Shown piece after piece: positions 53,780 to 63,934 of a DNA stretch of 64,000 bases. The position numbers and the translations under genes were made by a program. Numbering within the stretch: position 1 is the first letter of the stretch; each line of letters starts with the position of its first letter. Source of the stretch: Paralithodes platypus (taxonomy: Eukaryota; Arthropoda; Malacostraca; Decapoda; Lithodidae). Under the pieces are notes generated by a model. The model did no database searches and had not been told where the DNA came from. It was given only the letters and a program-made list of their open reading frames with translations. The DNA is taken from the NCBI GenBank assembly GCA_032716605.1, contig CM064560.1:18583441-18647440 (forward strand). The letters are read 5' to 3'.

Positions 53780-54870
53780 ACCATAACAAGACAAATATTA
53801 GATAACCAGGGTTACACTGCACAGTACTCCGTGCAATATGATTGGATGACCAGATAAAGAGGAAAATCTGCAAGATAATTTTTTTAATAATTTATTGTTT
53901 TATCTTTTTTGGTTGTGGTGGAATCGAAACCTATGTAGTCTCCCTTACTACTTGAAGCTTCCACTAATGATAAATTATATTACTTCCTCGTTTATTATGG
54001 AGTTAATACTGCAATAAACCTAGTGTCGTTACTATGTACCCCATTCAGACAATGGCAGGGCATTTAACTTAACCCTCTCCGACATATGACGTGATTTTGA
54101 GCCTATTGGGGATACTTTAAAGCCTTCGTTACCATCAGGGGTATTTAGAAACCTTTAGTTTAGTTACTTCAACCTCTGCAGTTGTCTTTGAGTTAGCTGT
54201 GGGCAGAAAACTAATTTTGGAGAGGTAATTATAAGAGTGAGAGAACTCTTATTTCTTATTGCTAATCTGGCAACCTCTGTGTCATAAATGCGTGAAAGGG
54301 TTAAGTTTATATAGTTCATCACTAATAAGTTTTCATTTATGGTAAAGACATTGCTTAAACTTCTACAAAAAACAGAGTATTTACAAGGCAGTACAACTGT
54401 ACAATATAACAAGAGGCAGGACTACTCTACTTACAGTATCTCCAAATTATGGAGATGTACTTAAACGACTCCAAAATGCAATCTACATTACTGTATATAT
54501 ACTGGGGAGGAATAACAAATATACAGAACAGTACAAGTTACCAAGCTACCATTACGTCATCAAGTACACACTAATCCTTTGGTTAATAATACGGCTTAAC
54601 TTAACAAACCTCTCATAATAATTAATCTACAATAACAAAAGCATATTCGCTAACAAAAGCACTAAGTATACAAGAAAAGAGAAGTCACCTTATAGAAATA
54701 AAAAAATATCTGCAATTTCTATTAAATTAAGGAACACTGAAGCATCGCAAGCAATTATTTATTCCATCCCTATTTGTAATATACCATTTAGTTCTATTAA
54801 CGTCAGAAATCAGGTTCCCAAAAGTATTGTTCTCCCCGGTGTATTATCAATGAGTATAACATCAGTCCAA
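53780..54870. other. AT-rich non-coding DNA
   Basis: No gene recognised. A TTAACCCTCTCCGACATATGA start at 54070 and GGGTTAAG at 54298 may mark another short TTAA element. Confidence 0.4.
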
Positions 54871-54874
54871 TTAA

Positions 54875-55564
54875 CCCCTTCTGTACCGCAGACGTTTCTT
54901 TATTATATTCTAGCTAAATTTAGACGTTTTTGTGCAGTTTAACCCTTAATTAGCGGCGAGACACATAAGTCGAGTTAAATAAAGCTGGACTATGTGGCGG
55001 TGCTCGACATATATCGTGTGGCAATTTCAGCACGTAATGTTGCTGAGAGAGAGAGACAAGTGGTGGCAGGAGAGTAGCGAGCGTATGACTGCTCCAGACC
55101 ACCGCGGCGAACCTACTGACACGAATCCCACCTCCTCCCTCCCTCTCTCACTCGCTATATACGGAATTGTATGGGGAAAGTGCCTAATTACATGCTTTTT
55201 GCACTCGCGTTGCACGGTTATTGCAAGAAAACTAGCCATCATAAAAGGATCGTTATGGTGTCATTCGAAAGCTCTGTTTATACCCTTTCAGGGATAGATA
55301 CTTGTTTTACGTTCTGAGTCTTATTTAGGCATGAAAATGATCACGTAAACAGCCCTATTTTGGCTAAAAAAAACCCGCTGGGCGGTACATATAAATAAAC
55401 CGCATAGGCCGCTCGTAAGGTGTTAAAAAGGAGCTGTGGTAGTAAAAATGGTTTAGTGAGAAGGTTGGATGCCTTTTAGTTGCTAGAGGTCCTTTATAAA
55501 CTTAATAAAAACGTCTAATAGTAGCCGGAGTAAAGATAAAAGGACGGCGCCGGTAGTGAAGGGG
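54875..55564. mobile_element. TTAA element family E containing a nested family-D element
   Basis: The outer element has TTAA at 54871-54874 and 55565-55568 with termini CCCCTTCTGTACCG and CGGTAGTGAAGGGG. Its halves share AGACGTTT and AGAGGTCCTTTATAAACTTA with other family-E copies. The middle is a family-D element. Confidence 0.8.
54943..55422. mobile_element. TTAA element family D, copy 2
   Basis: TTAA at 54939-54942 and 55423-55426, left terminus CCCTTAATTAGCGG. The interior matches 30590-31070 throughout. Confidence 0.85.
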
Positions 55565-55730
55565 TTAATATATTCTGTTACCAGTATGCACATAGTAAAT
55601 ATCTTTTAGTGTACCTAACCAATCAAATGCATCACTTTGGTCAGTAATTGCCAAAGATGTGATGAATATGACTCAAGTACCAGTAACACTCACAAACTAT
55701 CAGGGTTGGCACTAATCTAAACAGTTTAAT

Positions 55731-55800
55731 GTTTTTATTTTCTTGTAAAATTATCATTTTATAGATAGATAGAATGATAATTTTACGAGAAAATAAAAAC
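55731..55800. repeat. near-perfect hairpin, arms about 31 nt
   Basis: The arm from GTTTTTATTTTCTTGTAAAA through ATCATT at 55731-55762 pairs with 55770-55800 with one or two mismatches around an AGATAGA loop. Short palindromic MITE or small-RNA precursor are both possible. Confidence 0.8.
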
Positions 55801-55904
55801 GTGACTTTCATAATTTTATTTACTTGGGATTGATTTTTTTCAATTATATTTTCATAATCAAATTTTGAAATCAAACATAATTCATTCCTAAAATAAAGAT
55901 AGGT

Positions 55905-56240
55905 TAATATACGGGAGTGAAGCATGGACATTGTTGGAGAGACATAAATCAAGAGTGAGAGGGGTGGAAATGAGTTACTTGTGAAGTGTGTGTTGAGTTA
56001 CATGGAGAGAGAGAGATGAATCAGGAAGTATGAGAGCATTGTGGTGTGGATGTGCTGGAGTGTGAAAGGGAACACCATGAGATAGTTCGGTCATGTGGAA
56101 CGCATGGGGAGCGAAAGAATTACTAAGAAAGTGTACGAGAGTGAGGTGGAAGGACAGAGAGGAAAAGCAGACCAAGAGTGAAGTGGAAGGATGGAGTTGA
56201 GAGTGAAAGTGCAGGGCACCGGCTGACAAGTGTATGAAGG
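55905..56240 (+). pseudogene. RTE-like LINE fragment, C-terminal region
   Basis: The plus strand reads YGSEAWTLLERHKSRVRGVE, then after breaks RFGHVERMGSERITKKVYES-like sequence. This matches the C-terminal part of the RTE-like LINE at 60600-62330 (YGSEAWTLVERLGPRVRAVE, FGHMERMESERMTKGV). Stops and frameshifts are frequent. Confidence 0.75.
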
Positions 56241-56649
56241 CGATTCACTTATTTACAACCATGTCGTCTAGCAATAGCTAGATATATTTCTATTCCTTGT
56301 TTTCCCCAACATTATTAAAATGTAAAACCGATATTTTCTACAGATATCTTGATTGAATATATCAAATAAATCACTATTTCTATACTCTTTACTTTTGTCT
56401 TTCTTTCTTTTTTATTCAAAACAATCTATGCCATTCATCAACACTGAAAAGTACCGTATCAAAAAGATTTTCCAAGTGAACCTATTTCACTGGCTGAAGG
56501 AATGAGTGTTCAACCAACAGAAGATTGTATGTCATTAATACATTTCATGACATAGTTATACTGTGATGAATGATACCAAATATGACAGCACTGTGTATGT
56601 GGGTATATACAACAAATACAATAAGTTTAATGACCTTTTTGTCCACAGA

Positions 56650-57140
56650 GAATGTGGTTACAGTCTAACATCCTAAATGGCGGCTTTCCAGGCAACCCTG
56701 TCAAGGGCTGCCTCTGTTGTCAAGTTCTGTATTTTGAGATCAGACCAGAGTACCTGATCCCACATCTTTCTAGGTCTACCCCTACGTGCAGCTGCCCCCA
56801 CGTTCACAGTCCGGCATTTCTTCACCCAATTCTAATCATCCATTCTCGCCAATTGTCTAAACCAACCAAGTCAGCTCGTGCGTATCACTTCGCTGACACT
56901 CTTAATGCCCAGACGCCTTCTTAATTCCTCATTCGGTACCCCATCCCTGAGGTTAACCCCACATATCCATCTCACCATTCTTTTCTCATTCCGTTCTATT
57001 CTATTGATATGCTCCGCTTTAACCGGCTACGTCTCCGAGGCATAGGTCATCGCACTCCTAACATATGATGTATACACCTTCCCTTTAAGGTGAAGTGGGA
57101 GTCCTCTCATGGTCAGGTCCTCTAGCCCCACTAAATCTTG
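56650..57140 (-). pseudogene. RTE-like LINE fragment of a second family
   Basis: The minus strand encodes YASETWPVKAEHINRIERNE, RMVRWICGVNLRDGVPNEEL, RRRLGIKSVSEVIR, then RRGRPRKMWD, the usual end of RTE-type ORFs. It differs clearly from the copies at 55905 and 60600, so it is another subfamily. Frames are broken. Confidence 0.75.
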
Positions 57141-57744
57141 TGTACCCAGTCACTACAGATGCAACATTGAATTGGGTGCAGGATATAAACCAACAATACG
57201 TCTTGTTCAACTAAAATAACAAATAAAATGGCTAAAAAGGTGTTGTACACTAACAGGTGTGATTAATTAGTTAGCCTAAATTATAAGCACAAGGAACAAT
57301 GAATAGCTTCAACATTTCAAAGGAAAACAAAAAAAGTTAATGTGATCAAATAGGGTATGGGTTTGATACTGACGGGGATAGAAGCAAGTCTTACATTTGA
57401 TAGAGAACTACAGTATGTAGCATTTTTCTTTAATCTCATTCAGGGTGATGCTAGACTGCTAAAGATAGCTTGGGGTTTGTCAAAAAGCCTACAAGTTATG
57501 GTAAAACATCTACAGTAGAGGCATTAGTAGTTTATTAGAAATACGCAAAACTACATTGCACTAAAAACAAAAATCAATAATTAATTTATAAGATAAAAAT
57601 AATATAATTAAAAAATTATGAACCCTTTCCCCTTTTGGAATTTTTGATAATTTCTCACTATGAAGTTACAAAAAGAGGACATATGCATAATTATGTTTGC
57701 CCTATGATAGTATGCACTTCATAAAAATGTATGTTCTGTATGTA
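57141..57744. other. AT-rich non-coding DNA
   Basis: Nothing recognised. Confidence 0.5.
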
Positions 57745-57950
57745 TATACTGTACTCAGTCACATACCCCATAGCTGGGGGTGACCAACTCGAGACAAGAG
57801 CCCAAACAAAAACATTTAAAGTTCCAATTCTTAGGGTCGAGGACCACTTTTGCGTTCCCTCGCCCCTTTCTCTGTCTTGTCTAGTAGGTGAATTTTACAA
57901 GAGGAGGATTCCTAGCCCCCCGCCCCCAAAAATAAAAATAAAAATAAAAA
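57745..57950 (+). repeat. dispersed repeat G, copy 2
   Basis: It matches 24341-24527. It has TACTGTA at 57747-57753 where copy 1 has TA, and an (AAAAT)n tail at its right end, which suggests a retroposon 3' end. Confidence 0.7.
57747..57753. other. TACTGTA footprint in repeat G
   Basis: It reads TATATACTGTACTCAG where copy 1 (24335-24346) reads TATGTACTCAG. Confidence 0.7.
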
Positions 57951-58255
57951 TACATACATTATTTTGCCAAACCAAGAGACTCAATGATTTTGTTTTGTTC
58001 ATATACTGTACTGTACAGTACATATTAAATAGTACTTTATGGTATGCCAATTACAAAAGAACATTTCTGCACAAGTAATTGAAAGGTAGAAATGAGAGAA
58101 TAACTTAAACTAAAGCCAAGCTTAGTGAGGGTGGCTGGTCATGGTGGAAGCAGTGGCATGTAATGAAAGTCACCTCCTGCAGCAAAATTAACGAATAGCT
58201 CAGTAATTTACTTTGCATACAATACTATTATAATTCAAAACAATGCCTCATCGGG

Positions 58256-58533
58256 AAGGATATAGTGTCCAGGTGTACGGTCGTCATGTTTACATAGGTC
58301 GATCGCCGCAGTAAAATTTTCGTCTATTTTGACGGCGATTCTTTATTTGCCCCCTGCTGGCAATATATATGAAGACGACAATAAGTCATGTGGCGGCGAG
58401 GGGAGGGCAAAGCACCCCCTCAACCTTTCATTGTATCCAAAGGCAGTCAAAATAGATGGGAACATGATCGCGAGCGTCCGCCGCTCCGCGTAATGTAAAC
58501 AAGGCGGGCGGTACGCCTGAACACTACATCCTT
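58256..58533. mobile_element. MITE with TAGTGTYCAGGYGTAC inverted termini
   Basis: AAGGATATAGTGTCCAGGTG at the left and its near complement at the right (CGCCTGAACACTACATCCTT) give TIRs of more than 30 bp including ATGTTTACAT. About 275 bp, non-coding. The TSD is not resolved. Confidence 0.7.
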
Positions 58534-58691
58534 GCCGCCTCATCTAGAAGATACATCAACATAGAAGTTAAAGTACTGTACCTGTAAAGTGCAAATCAAG
58601 TGTTGTACTATACCTACAACTTCAGAAGCTACAGGTACCAGGTATTTATAATGTGTGAGATTGAATAATAATGAAACTCTCAACGACAGGT

Positions 58692-58796
58692 AAAGGTTTA
58701 TTCCACACAGAATTGGCCGTCATAACACTACCACCCTCTTCTGTCTGGACTGAGGAGGGTGGTAGTGACCACTCAAAGGGTTTGGAATAAGTCTTT
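58692..58796. repeat. nested inverted repeat
   Basis: Outer arms AAAGGTTTATTCCA and TGGAATAAGTCTTT; inner arms CACTACCACCCTC (58726-58738) and GAGGGTGGTAGTG (58755-58767). It could be a short MITE or a structured RNA. Confidence 0.7.
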
Positions 58797-58799
58797 GTC

Positions 58800-59452
58800 T
58801 ACCAATGATGCTTACTTCTTAGTCTTTGTAATAACACTACGGTGATCAACTGTGTATAAATGGCATTGTAAGGTAATGAGTGATAATACAAATGTATTAT
58901 TAGTACAGTACTACATATCAATATCATGCCTACAAGATAGCAAAAGAGCCATAATAATATAGGCAGAGTGAGGTGCGACTGAGGTGGGCTCAAGCCTGGG
59001 AACCAAACATTTGCTGGATGACAGCAGGTGGCTAGGAACATATACAGTCACACTCAAAACTATTATCTTCCCTCAAAAATTCCAACTTTACTTACCACTC
59101 TGGTAAAACGAAAAAAGGCCCTTAACACACAAAAATAACACCTTGATATGTAAGCTTTGTTCAGTTTTGTTGAGAACTATCTGTGTCTTGTTTCCACATA
59201 GCAATTTTGGTTAGTTATTTTGTCTTTTTACTGTGTTCGTATAAGTTTTGGTTTATTTATTTTGCAAGTTTTACATTATAATATGAGAGGAAAATAAAGT
59301 TGAAGTTGTGAAGGCGAGACTAAAGGTTTGAGTGTGGCCGTGTGGTGAAGAGGAGTGTTCAAATGACTGTAGTGGTTATCCAGTGAACAACATGCCTACA
59401 GGAGGAGGATCTATCAACACCCACACTGTACAAGGTAGACTTAGTGAGGCAC
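58800..59452. other. non-coding DNA, possibly 3' UTR of exon B
   Basis: It includes a diverged copy of repeat I at 59214-59280. Within it AATAAA on the minus strand (59257-59252) lies about 200 nt beyond the stop of the candidate exon at 59453-59573. Confidence 0.4.
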
Positions 59453-59573
59453 TCAAGTGGGACGCCAGGCCTCGGGGTCATCCACCAACACTGCACTCTG
59501 GGAATTACTGGTAGGTCCTGGTTGGTATTGTTGTTGTTGTTGTACTGCAGCCATCATGTCTTCACGGCTTCCC
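59453..59573 (-). CDS. candidate 3'-terminal exon B of a host gene
   Basis: On the minus strand GGTTATGGCTACAG is followed by one phase base and a 39-residue reading that starts GSREDMMAAVQQQQQYQPGP and ends with DDPEAWRPT and TGA (59455-59453). Its first 12 residues match the exon at 39781-39880 except at two positions, with the same splice phase. Codons differ silently (GGA/GGG, AGC/TCG, GAA/GAG, CAA/CAG), which points to constraint on the protein. The poly-Gln run is part of a CAA microsatellite. I do not recognise the gene; alternative last exons or tandem paralogues are both possible. Confidence 0.6.
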
Positions 59574-59695
59574 CTGTAGCCATAACCACCTTACTACCAC
59601 CGTCATCATCATCATCATCTATATACACTCTTAACCTTACCACTGTCACAAATACTTTCCTTCACTACCATCATTATTAATGGCCATATTCTTAG

Positions 59696-59901
59696 CCCAT
59701 TCAGTACCAAGGACGTCATTTCCATCATATCTGGCAACTATTAGACAGTATTATTCAGCTTAGGAAGGACCTCTAGCAATAATAAGACTTTAAGGTATCT
59801 CAACCTACCCTTTTAACTACCACAGATCCTTCCTAAGCTGCATAAAATCGTCCAAATATAGCTAGAATAAAATATAACCCATGTCGCTGGTACTCAAAGG
59901 G
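59696..59901 (+). mobile_element. TTAA element family E, longer copy
   Basis: Left TTAG and CCCATTCAGTACCAAGGACG; right GTCGCTGGTACTCAAAGGG and TTAA (59902-59905). It contains two AGGAAGGACCTC/AGATCCTTCCTAAG arms in inverted order. Confidence 0.75.
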
Positions 59902-59905
59902 TTAA

Positions 59906-60469
59906 CCATCATCATCTCCAAACTTACCACAGTTGGATCCTTCCTTTTATCAATGAAATAATCAGCATCGCTTGAAAGGCAGTTCCATCTCCATGTTATG
60001 CATGGGTACACCTTGGTCACCTTATGGCTGTCAAACAAAAGCTAACTCCATTCTTTTGAGTCTCTTTAATTGTATACAGTATGCAAAGCTGTAATTATGT
60101 TTCATGGTTCAAATTATGTCCTTGGAAATGATAGAATGACCAAAACAATACTTTTGAATGTTAATCTTCTTGCATTCCTTCTCATATTCATTCAAGTCTT
60201 CAAACAAAATTGCTCCGGTTTGACACCCTGCTGTTCTCCATGCTGCAAAGTCCCCTGCAACAAAATTAGCAAGTCCCCTAACCCTGATATCCTTTTTCAG
60301 AACCATGGCCCAGGTCTTCCTTCATCTTCCAACCGTCGTCTTACCCACCACTTCCATACTTCTAACACACATCACCCAGTAATTTTCTTCACATGGTCAA
60401 ATCAAATTAATAGAATGAATGAGGATGACTGGGTGAAGCGGGTTAGAAGTACAGTATGACAGTGGAAGG
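59906..60469. other. non-coding DNA
   Basis: One frame of 129 codons on the plus strand has no recognisable domain; I do not support it as a gene. Confidence 0.45.
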
Positions 60470-60639
60470 AAGGATAACAGTTGGTAGATTGAGGAAGACC
60501 TACCACAGCTATCTTACTCCTATCAACATAAACTTTACCACAGTCATATCTTTATTTTTAACCGCGTGCACTCCCTTGATTGACAGGGCTAGGGCGTGCC
60601 TTTCTTGCAGGGACTTAAGTGGACTAACCAGCACCGCCT

Positions 60640-62328
60640 TCGTTCATGTACTTCCTCACTCCATCCTTCCACCTCTCATTCGGTCTACCTCTCCCTCTCT
60701 GTCCCTCCACCTCGCTCTCGTACACCCTTAGTCATTCTCTCGCTTTCCATACGTTCCATATGGCCGAACCATCTCAAGTTGTTCCTTTTCACACTTTCCA
60801 GAACATCTACCTCCACACCACACCTCCTTCTTACTTCCTCATTAGTCTGTCTATCCCTCCATGTAACTCCGCACGCACTTTTTAAGTAATTCATTTCCAC
60901 TGCTCTCACTCTTGGTCCGAGTCTCTCAACCAACGTCCATGCTTCGCTTCCGTAAGTCAGTGTCGAGATTACCACACTGTCATGCAAGGACTTCTTCACT
61001 TCCATACTGACCACCCTATTTCTTGTTACTGCTTTCAGCATTCCTACAACCCTCTTCCCCTGTTGTACCCTCTCCTGCACTTCTTCATCCATAGTCCCAT
61101 CTTTACTCAACACACTGCCCAGATACTTAAAAGAGTTGACGATCCCCATAGCCTGACCGTTCAGCTTCACCGCACACTCTGTGACTTCACCCCTTTCGAA
61201 GACCATAACCTTGCTCTTCCCCGCATTTACCTTCAAATTCCGTTTTTCGCACACTGTTCCAAACTCATTTACCAGACCCTGCAACTCCCATTCATTATCA
61301 CTCATCAGAACTGTATCATCCGCAAACAGCAGTATACTGTAGGTAGCTTCCACTCAATTCCCTCCCTTTTCAGCGATACACCAACATCCACTGCTCTTGA
61401 TAGTATTTCTTTCATGACTCCATCCATATATACAGTAAACAACCACAGGGACATCACACACCCCTGTTTCAAACCAACATTCAGGTCAAAGAACTCGCTC
61501 TGCTCACTCTCCACACGTACTGCCGCCTTTGCACCCTCATACATGCTCTTCACTGCTTTCAGCAACTTGCCATCTACTCCGTATATTCTAAGTACTTTCC
61601 ACAAACCTTCTCTATCCACTCTGCCATAGGCCTTCTCCAAGTCCATAAAGGCAACATACACCTTTTATTTCTTCTCCAGATATTTCTCCACAACACAATT
61701 CAGGGTAAAAATCTGATCTACACATCCTCTTCCCTTCCTAAAACCTCCCTGCTCGTCGCCTATCCATTTCTCCGTTCTCACTCTCACTCTCTCAATCACT
61801 ACCCTACTGTATACCTTCCCTACTACGCTTAGAAGACATATTCCTAAGTGGTTACCACACACTCCTCTTTCCCCTTTGCCCTTATATAGGGGGACTATTA
61901 TGCCAGTCTTCCAGTCATCGGGTGCACTCCCCTTATAGTTTGCACATTTTCCATACCCATTCGATCACTATCTCAACATTTCCCCACACTCCATCTGTTC
62001 CTGGTGCTTTCCCCAACTTCACTCTTTTCATGGCTTCCCACACTTCTGACCTCCTGGTCCCCACCTCCTCCTCCACTACTTCTCTTATTCTCCCTCCCAT
62101 ACCATATCCAGCTATGTTTGCTGGCTCTTCATTCCTTACATTTAGCAGCTCATTGAAGTACTCCCTCCATCTTTCGACTCGCTCTTGCTTCTTGGCTAGC
62201 ATTCTCCCATTCTTATTTTTCACACCCTTACTGTTTTCCTTGCTACCTTCCCTAACTTTCTTGACTTCTTTCCAGAACAGTTTCTTACTCTCCCTCCATT
62301 TTACACTCAGATTCCATCCAAATTCCAA
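60640..62328 (-). pseudogene. RTE-like LINE reverse transcriptase, broken
   Basis: Four frames in order: linker and RT start (KRVKLGKAPGTDGVWG, 61933-62328), GICLLSVVGKVYSRVV and GGFRKGRGCVDQIF (61665-61862), FMDLEKAYGRVDREGLW and LKQGCVMS (61305-61661), then the active site LLFADDTVLMSD, VNSFKYLGSVLSKDG and YGSEAWTLVERLG (60685-61353). The break between the last two frames is an exact 5-bp TACTGTA insertion at 61335-61341; the one at 61662 is a single stop. The C-terminus reads RWKDGVRKYMNEGGAG. RTE clade is inferred from motif style and C-terminus. Confidence 0.85.
61335..61341. other. TACTGTA footprint causing a frameshift in RTE-like LINE
   Basis: It lies just before the FADD active site. 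Reducing it to TA joins the EWKLP frame to the LLFADD frame; offset 2 modulo 3. Confidence 0.85.
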
Positions 62329-62799
62329 TTTATGTATTGGTAGGATATTAATGTTTTCAATTGAATGAACAAATTTGATTGACTCTTATGTCATTCTATT
62401 TATGTATTGGTAGGATATTGTTTTTAATTGCATCACATTAGAAATAAATCACAGCTTAAATAGAGACCAAATAACAATTATTTCTCTTCATTAACAAAGG
62501 AGATACCTAGAAAGTACATGACAGGATAAATTAATAATTGATAACACTGCAGAAATAGGGACGAGGGGGAAAGGTCGATAGGTGCAAGCGATCAATCGAT
62601 AATCAGTAGTGAAATACAAAAATATATAAGATAGAAATCTAACTTTCAGTTAGAGAACCGGACATCTCTCTCTGATTTCCGGATTTGTCCGGTTTAGTGA
62701 ATACTGTATTATTCAAACTATCGGCAGATCAGGACTTTAGGCACTTACAGATCGAGTTATTTCCCCATTATTCCACTTGATGAAGATGATGATAATGCA

Positions 62800-62998
62800 G
62801 TTTTTAATGCTGTACACTCCCTCGATTGACAGGGCTAGGCCGTGCCCTTGTTACAGGGACTTAAACTGGACATTTACCACGAATCGCTATATACTGTACA
62901 GTAGAGCTGCCCAAACTTTTGCTATCTACCGGCAAGGGATCTAACTCACGACCATTCAATCAAGTCAGACGCGCTACCGACCATGCCACGGCACGTGG
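62800..62998 (-). mobile_element. tRNA-headed SINE sharing its tail with the RTE-like LINE
   Basis: The minus strand starts GGCATGGTCGGTAGCGCGTC (A box) and has GTGAGTTAGATCCC as B box, spaced as in a tRNA. Its 3' part (AAGTCCCTGTAACAAGGGCA, CCTAGCCCTGTCAATCGAGG, GAGTGTACA) matches the 3' tail of the LINE at 60535-60620, followed by an (ATC)-like tail at 62785-62800. Length about 200 bp. Confidence 0.8.
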
Positions 62999-63012
62999 GA
63001 GGGGTAAAATGC

Positions 63013-63934
63013 GGTAACTTTGGACATTTTTCGATGTTTTTTAACAATTTCTCCTGAGTGTAAACACATTATAGAGATTTAACTAGGTCAAGTGATGTAC
63101 GATGATAGTATGCCGTAATCCAGGAAGCCTCCTAAAATTATCCCCCATAAGAAGAGAGCTATCCTTATCCTAAATGATGTCCGAAGTTTGCTTGATAAGT
63201 TGAAAACTTCGGACATGTATGGATAACTTCGGACATAAAGTGTTTCTTATGGAAAATGGTTGCCAAGAAAGCTGAGATAACTTCGGACAAACGGAGGAGA
63301 ACTTCGGACCTACATTCGTGGCCTTATTTCATTCATTTTTCGGCTCCTACTATTTTATATGAATATTTTATTATTGCTGCTTATTCCTGTCCGATGTTAT
63401 AGTGGAAAATGCTCAGTCAATACTTTTAGGCCTGTATAATCAGTATAGGAGGGGGATATATACGATGTTTAACATATACAGTATTCTGTTTGGACCTGTT
63501 CTCGTTAGGCACTGAGCTCACTCCTAGAAAATATTGAGCAGGAAAAATAACCAATGCTGTCAAATCAATAACTCGAAAATTAACTAGGCCTAGTGAAAAT
63601 ATATAGGTATGTATAATATATCACTGCATATACACTTTTATGAATTTGAGCATTTTTATAGGTACAGTATAACGTATTTGTTGGTGTTTCTTTCGGCAGA
63701 TAAATTTTTTTTTGGACAAGATATATGCCTCTCCTAATTTATATATATTATATATCCAGAATTATCCTAAATACATAAATCGGTTAGCATAGTATCATAT
63801 TTTTATGGGTTTTTGGACTCAGAGAATGATTATTTGATCTTTTACCACCATGTTAATGATGTACAAGTATTATGAATGATTTTCATAGGACAAATAATAA
63901 CAAACGATTGTTTTGTTCCATGTCCGAAGTTACC
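63013..63934. mobile_element. TIR element with repeated ACTTCGGACA motifs
   Basis: Ends GGTAACTTTGGACAT and ATGTCCGAAGTTACC are 15-bp inverted repeats with one mismatch. Inside, AACTTCGGACA-type motifs recur at about 63177 (inverted), 63204, 63226, 63279 and 63299, clustered on the left. Repeated copies of the end motif are typical of transposase-binding subterminal repeats. No transposase frame. Confidence 0.65.

Larger units (their letters stand above)
60535..62330 (-). mobile_element. RTE-like LINE, 5' truncated
   Basis: The minus strand holds an RT and C-terminal region without endonuclease, and a 3' tail with AGGGACTTAAGTCC... style sequence that runs GCACGCCCTAGCCCTGTCAA to near 60535. 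The same tail terminates the tRNA-headed SINE at 62800-62998. Truncation is near 62330, next to a short direct repeat TTTATGTATTGGTAGGATAT (62330 and 62398). Confidence 0.8.

Noticed and set aside
60070..60459. A 129-codon plus-strand frame as a gene
   Set aside because: No domain, no Cys or motif pattern and no splice context; likely chance.
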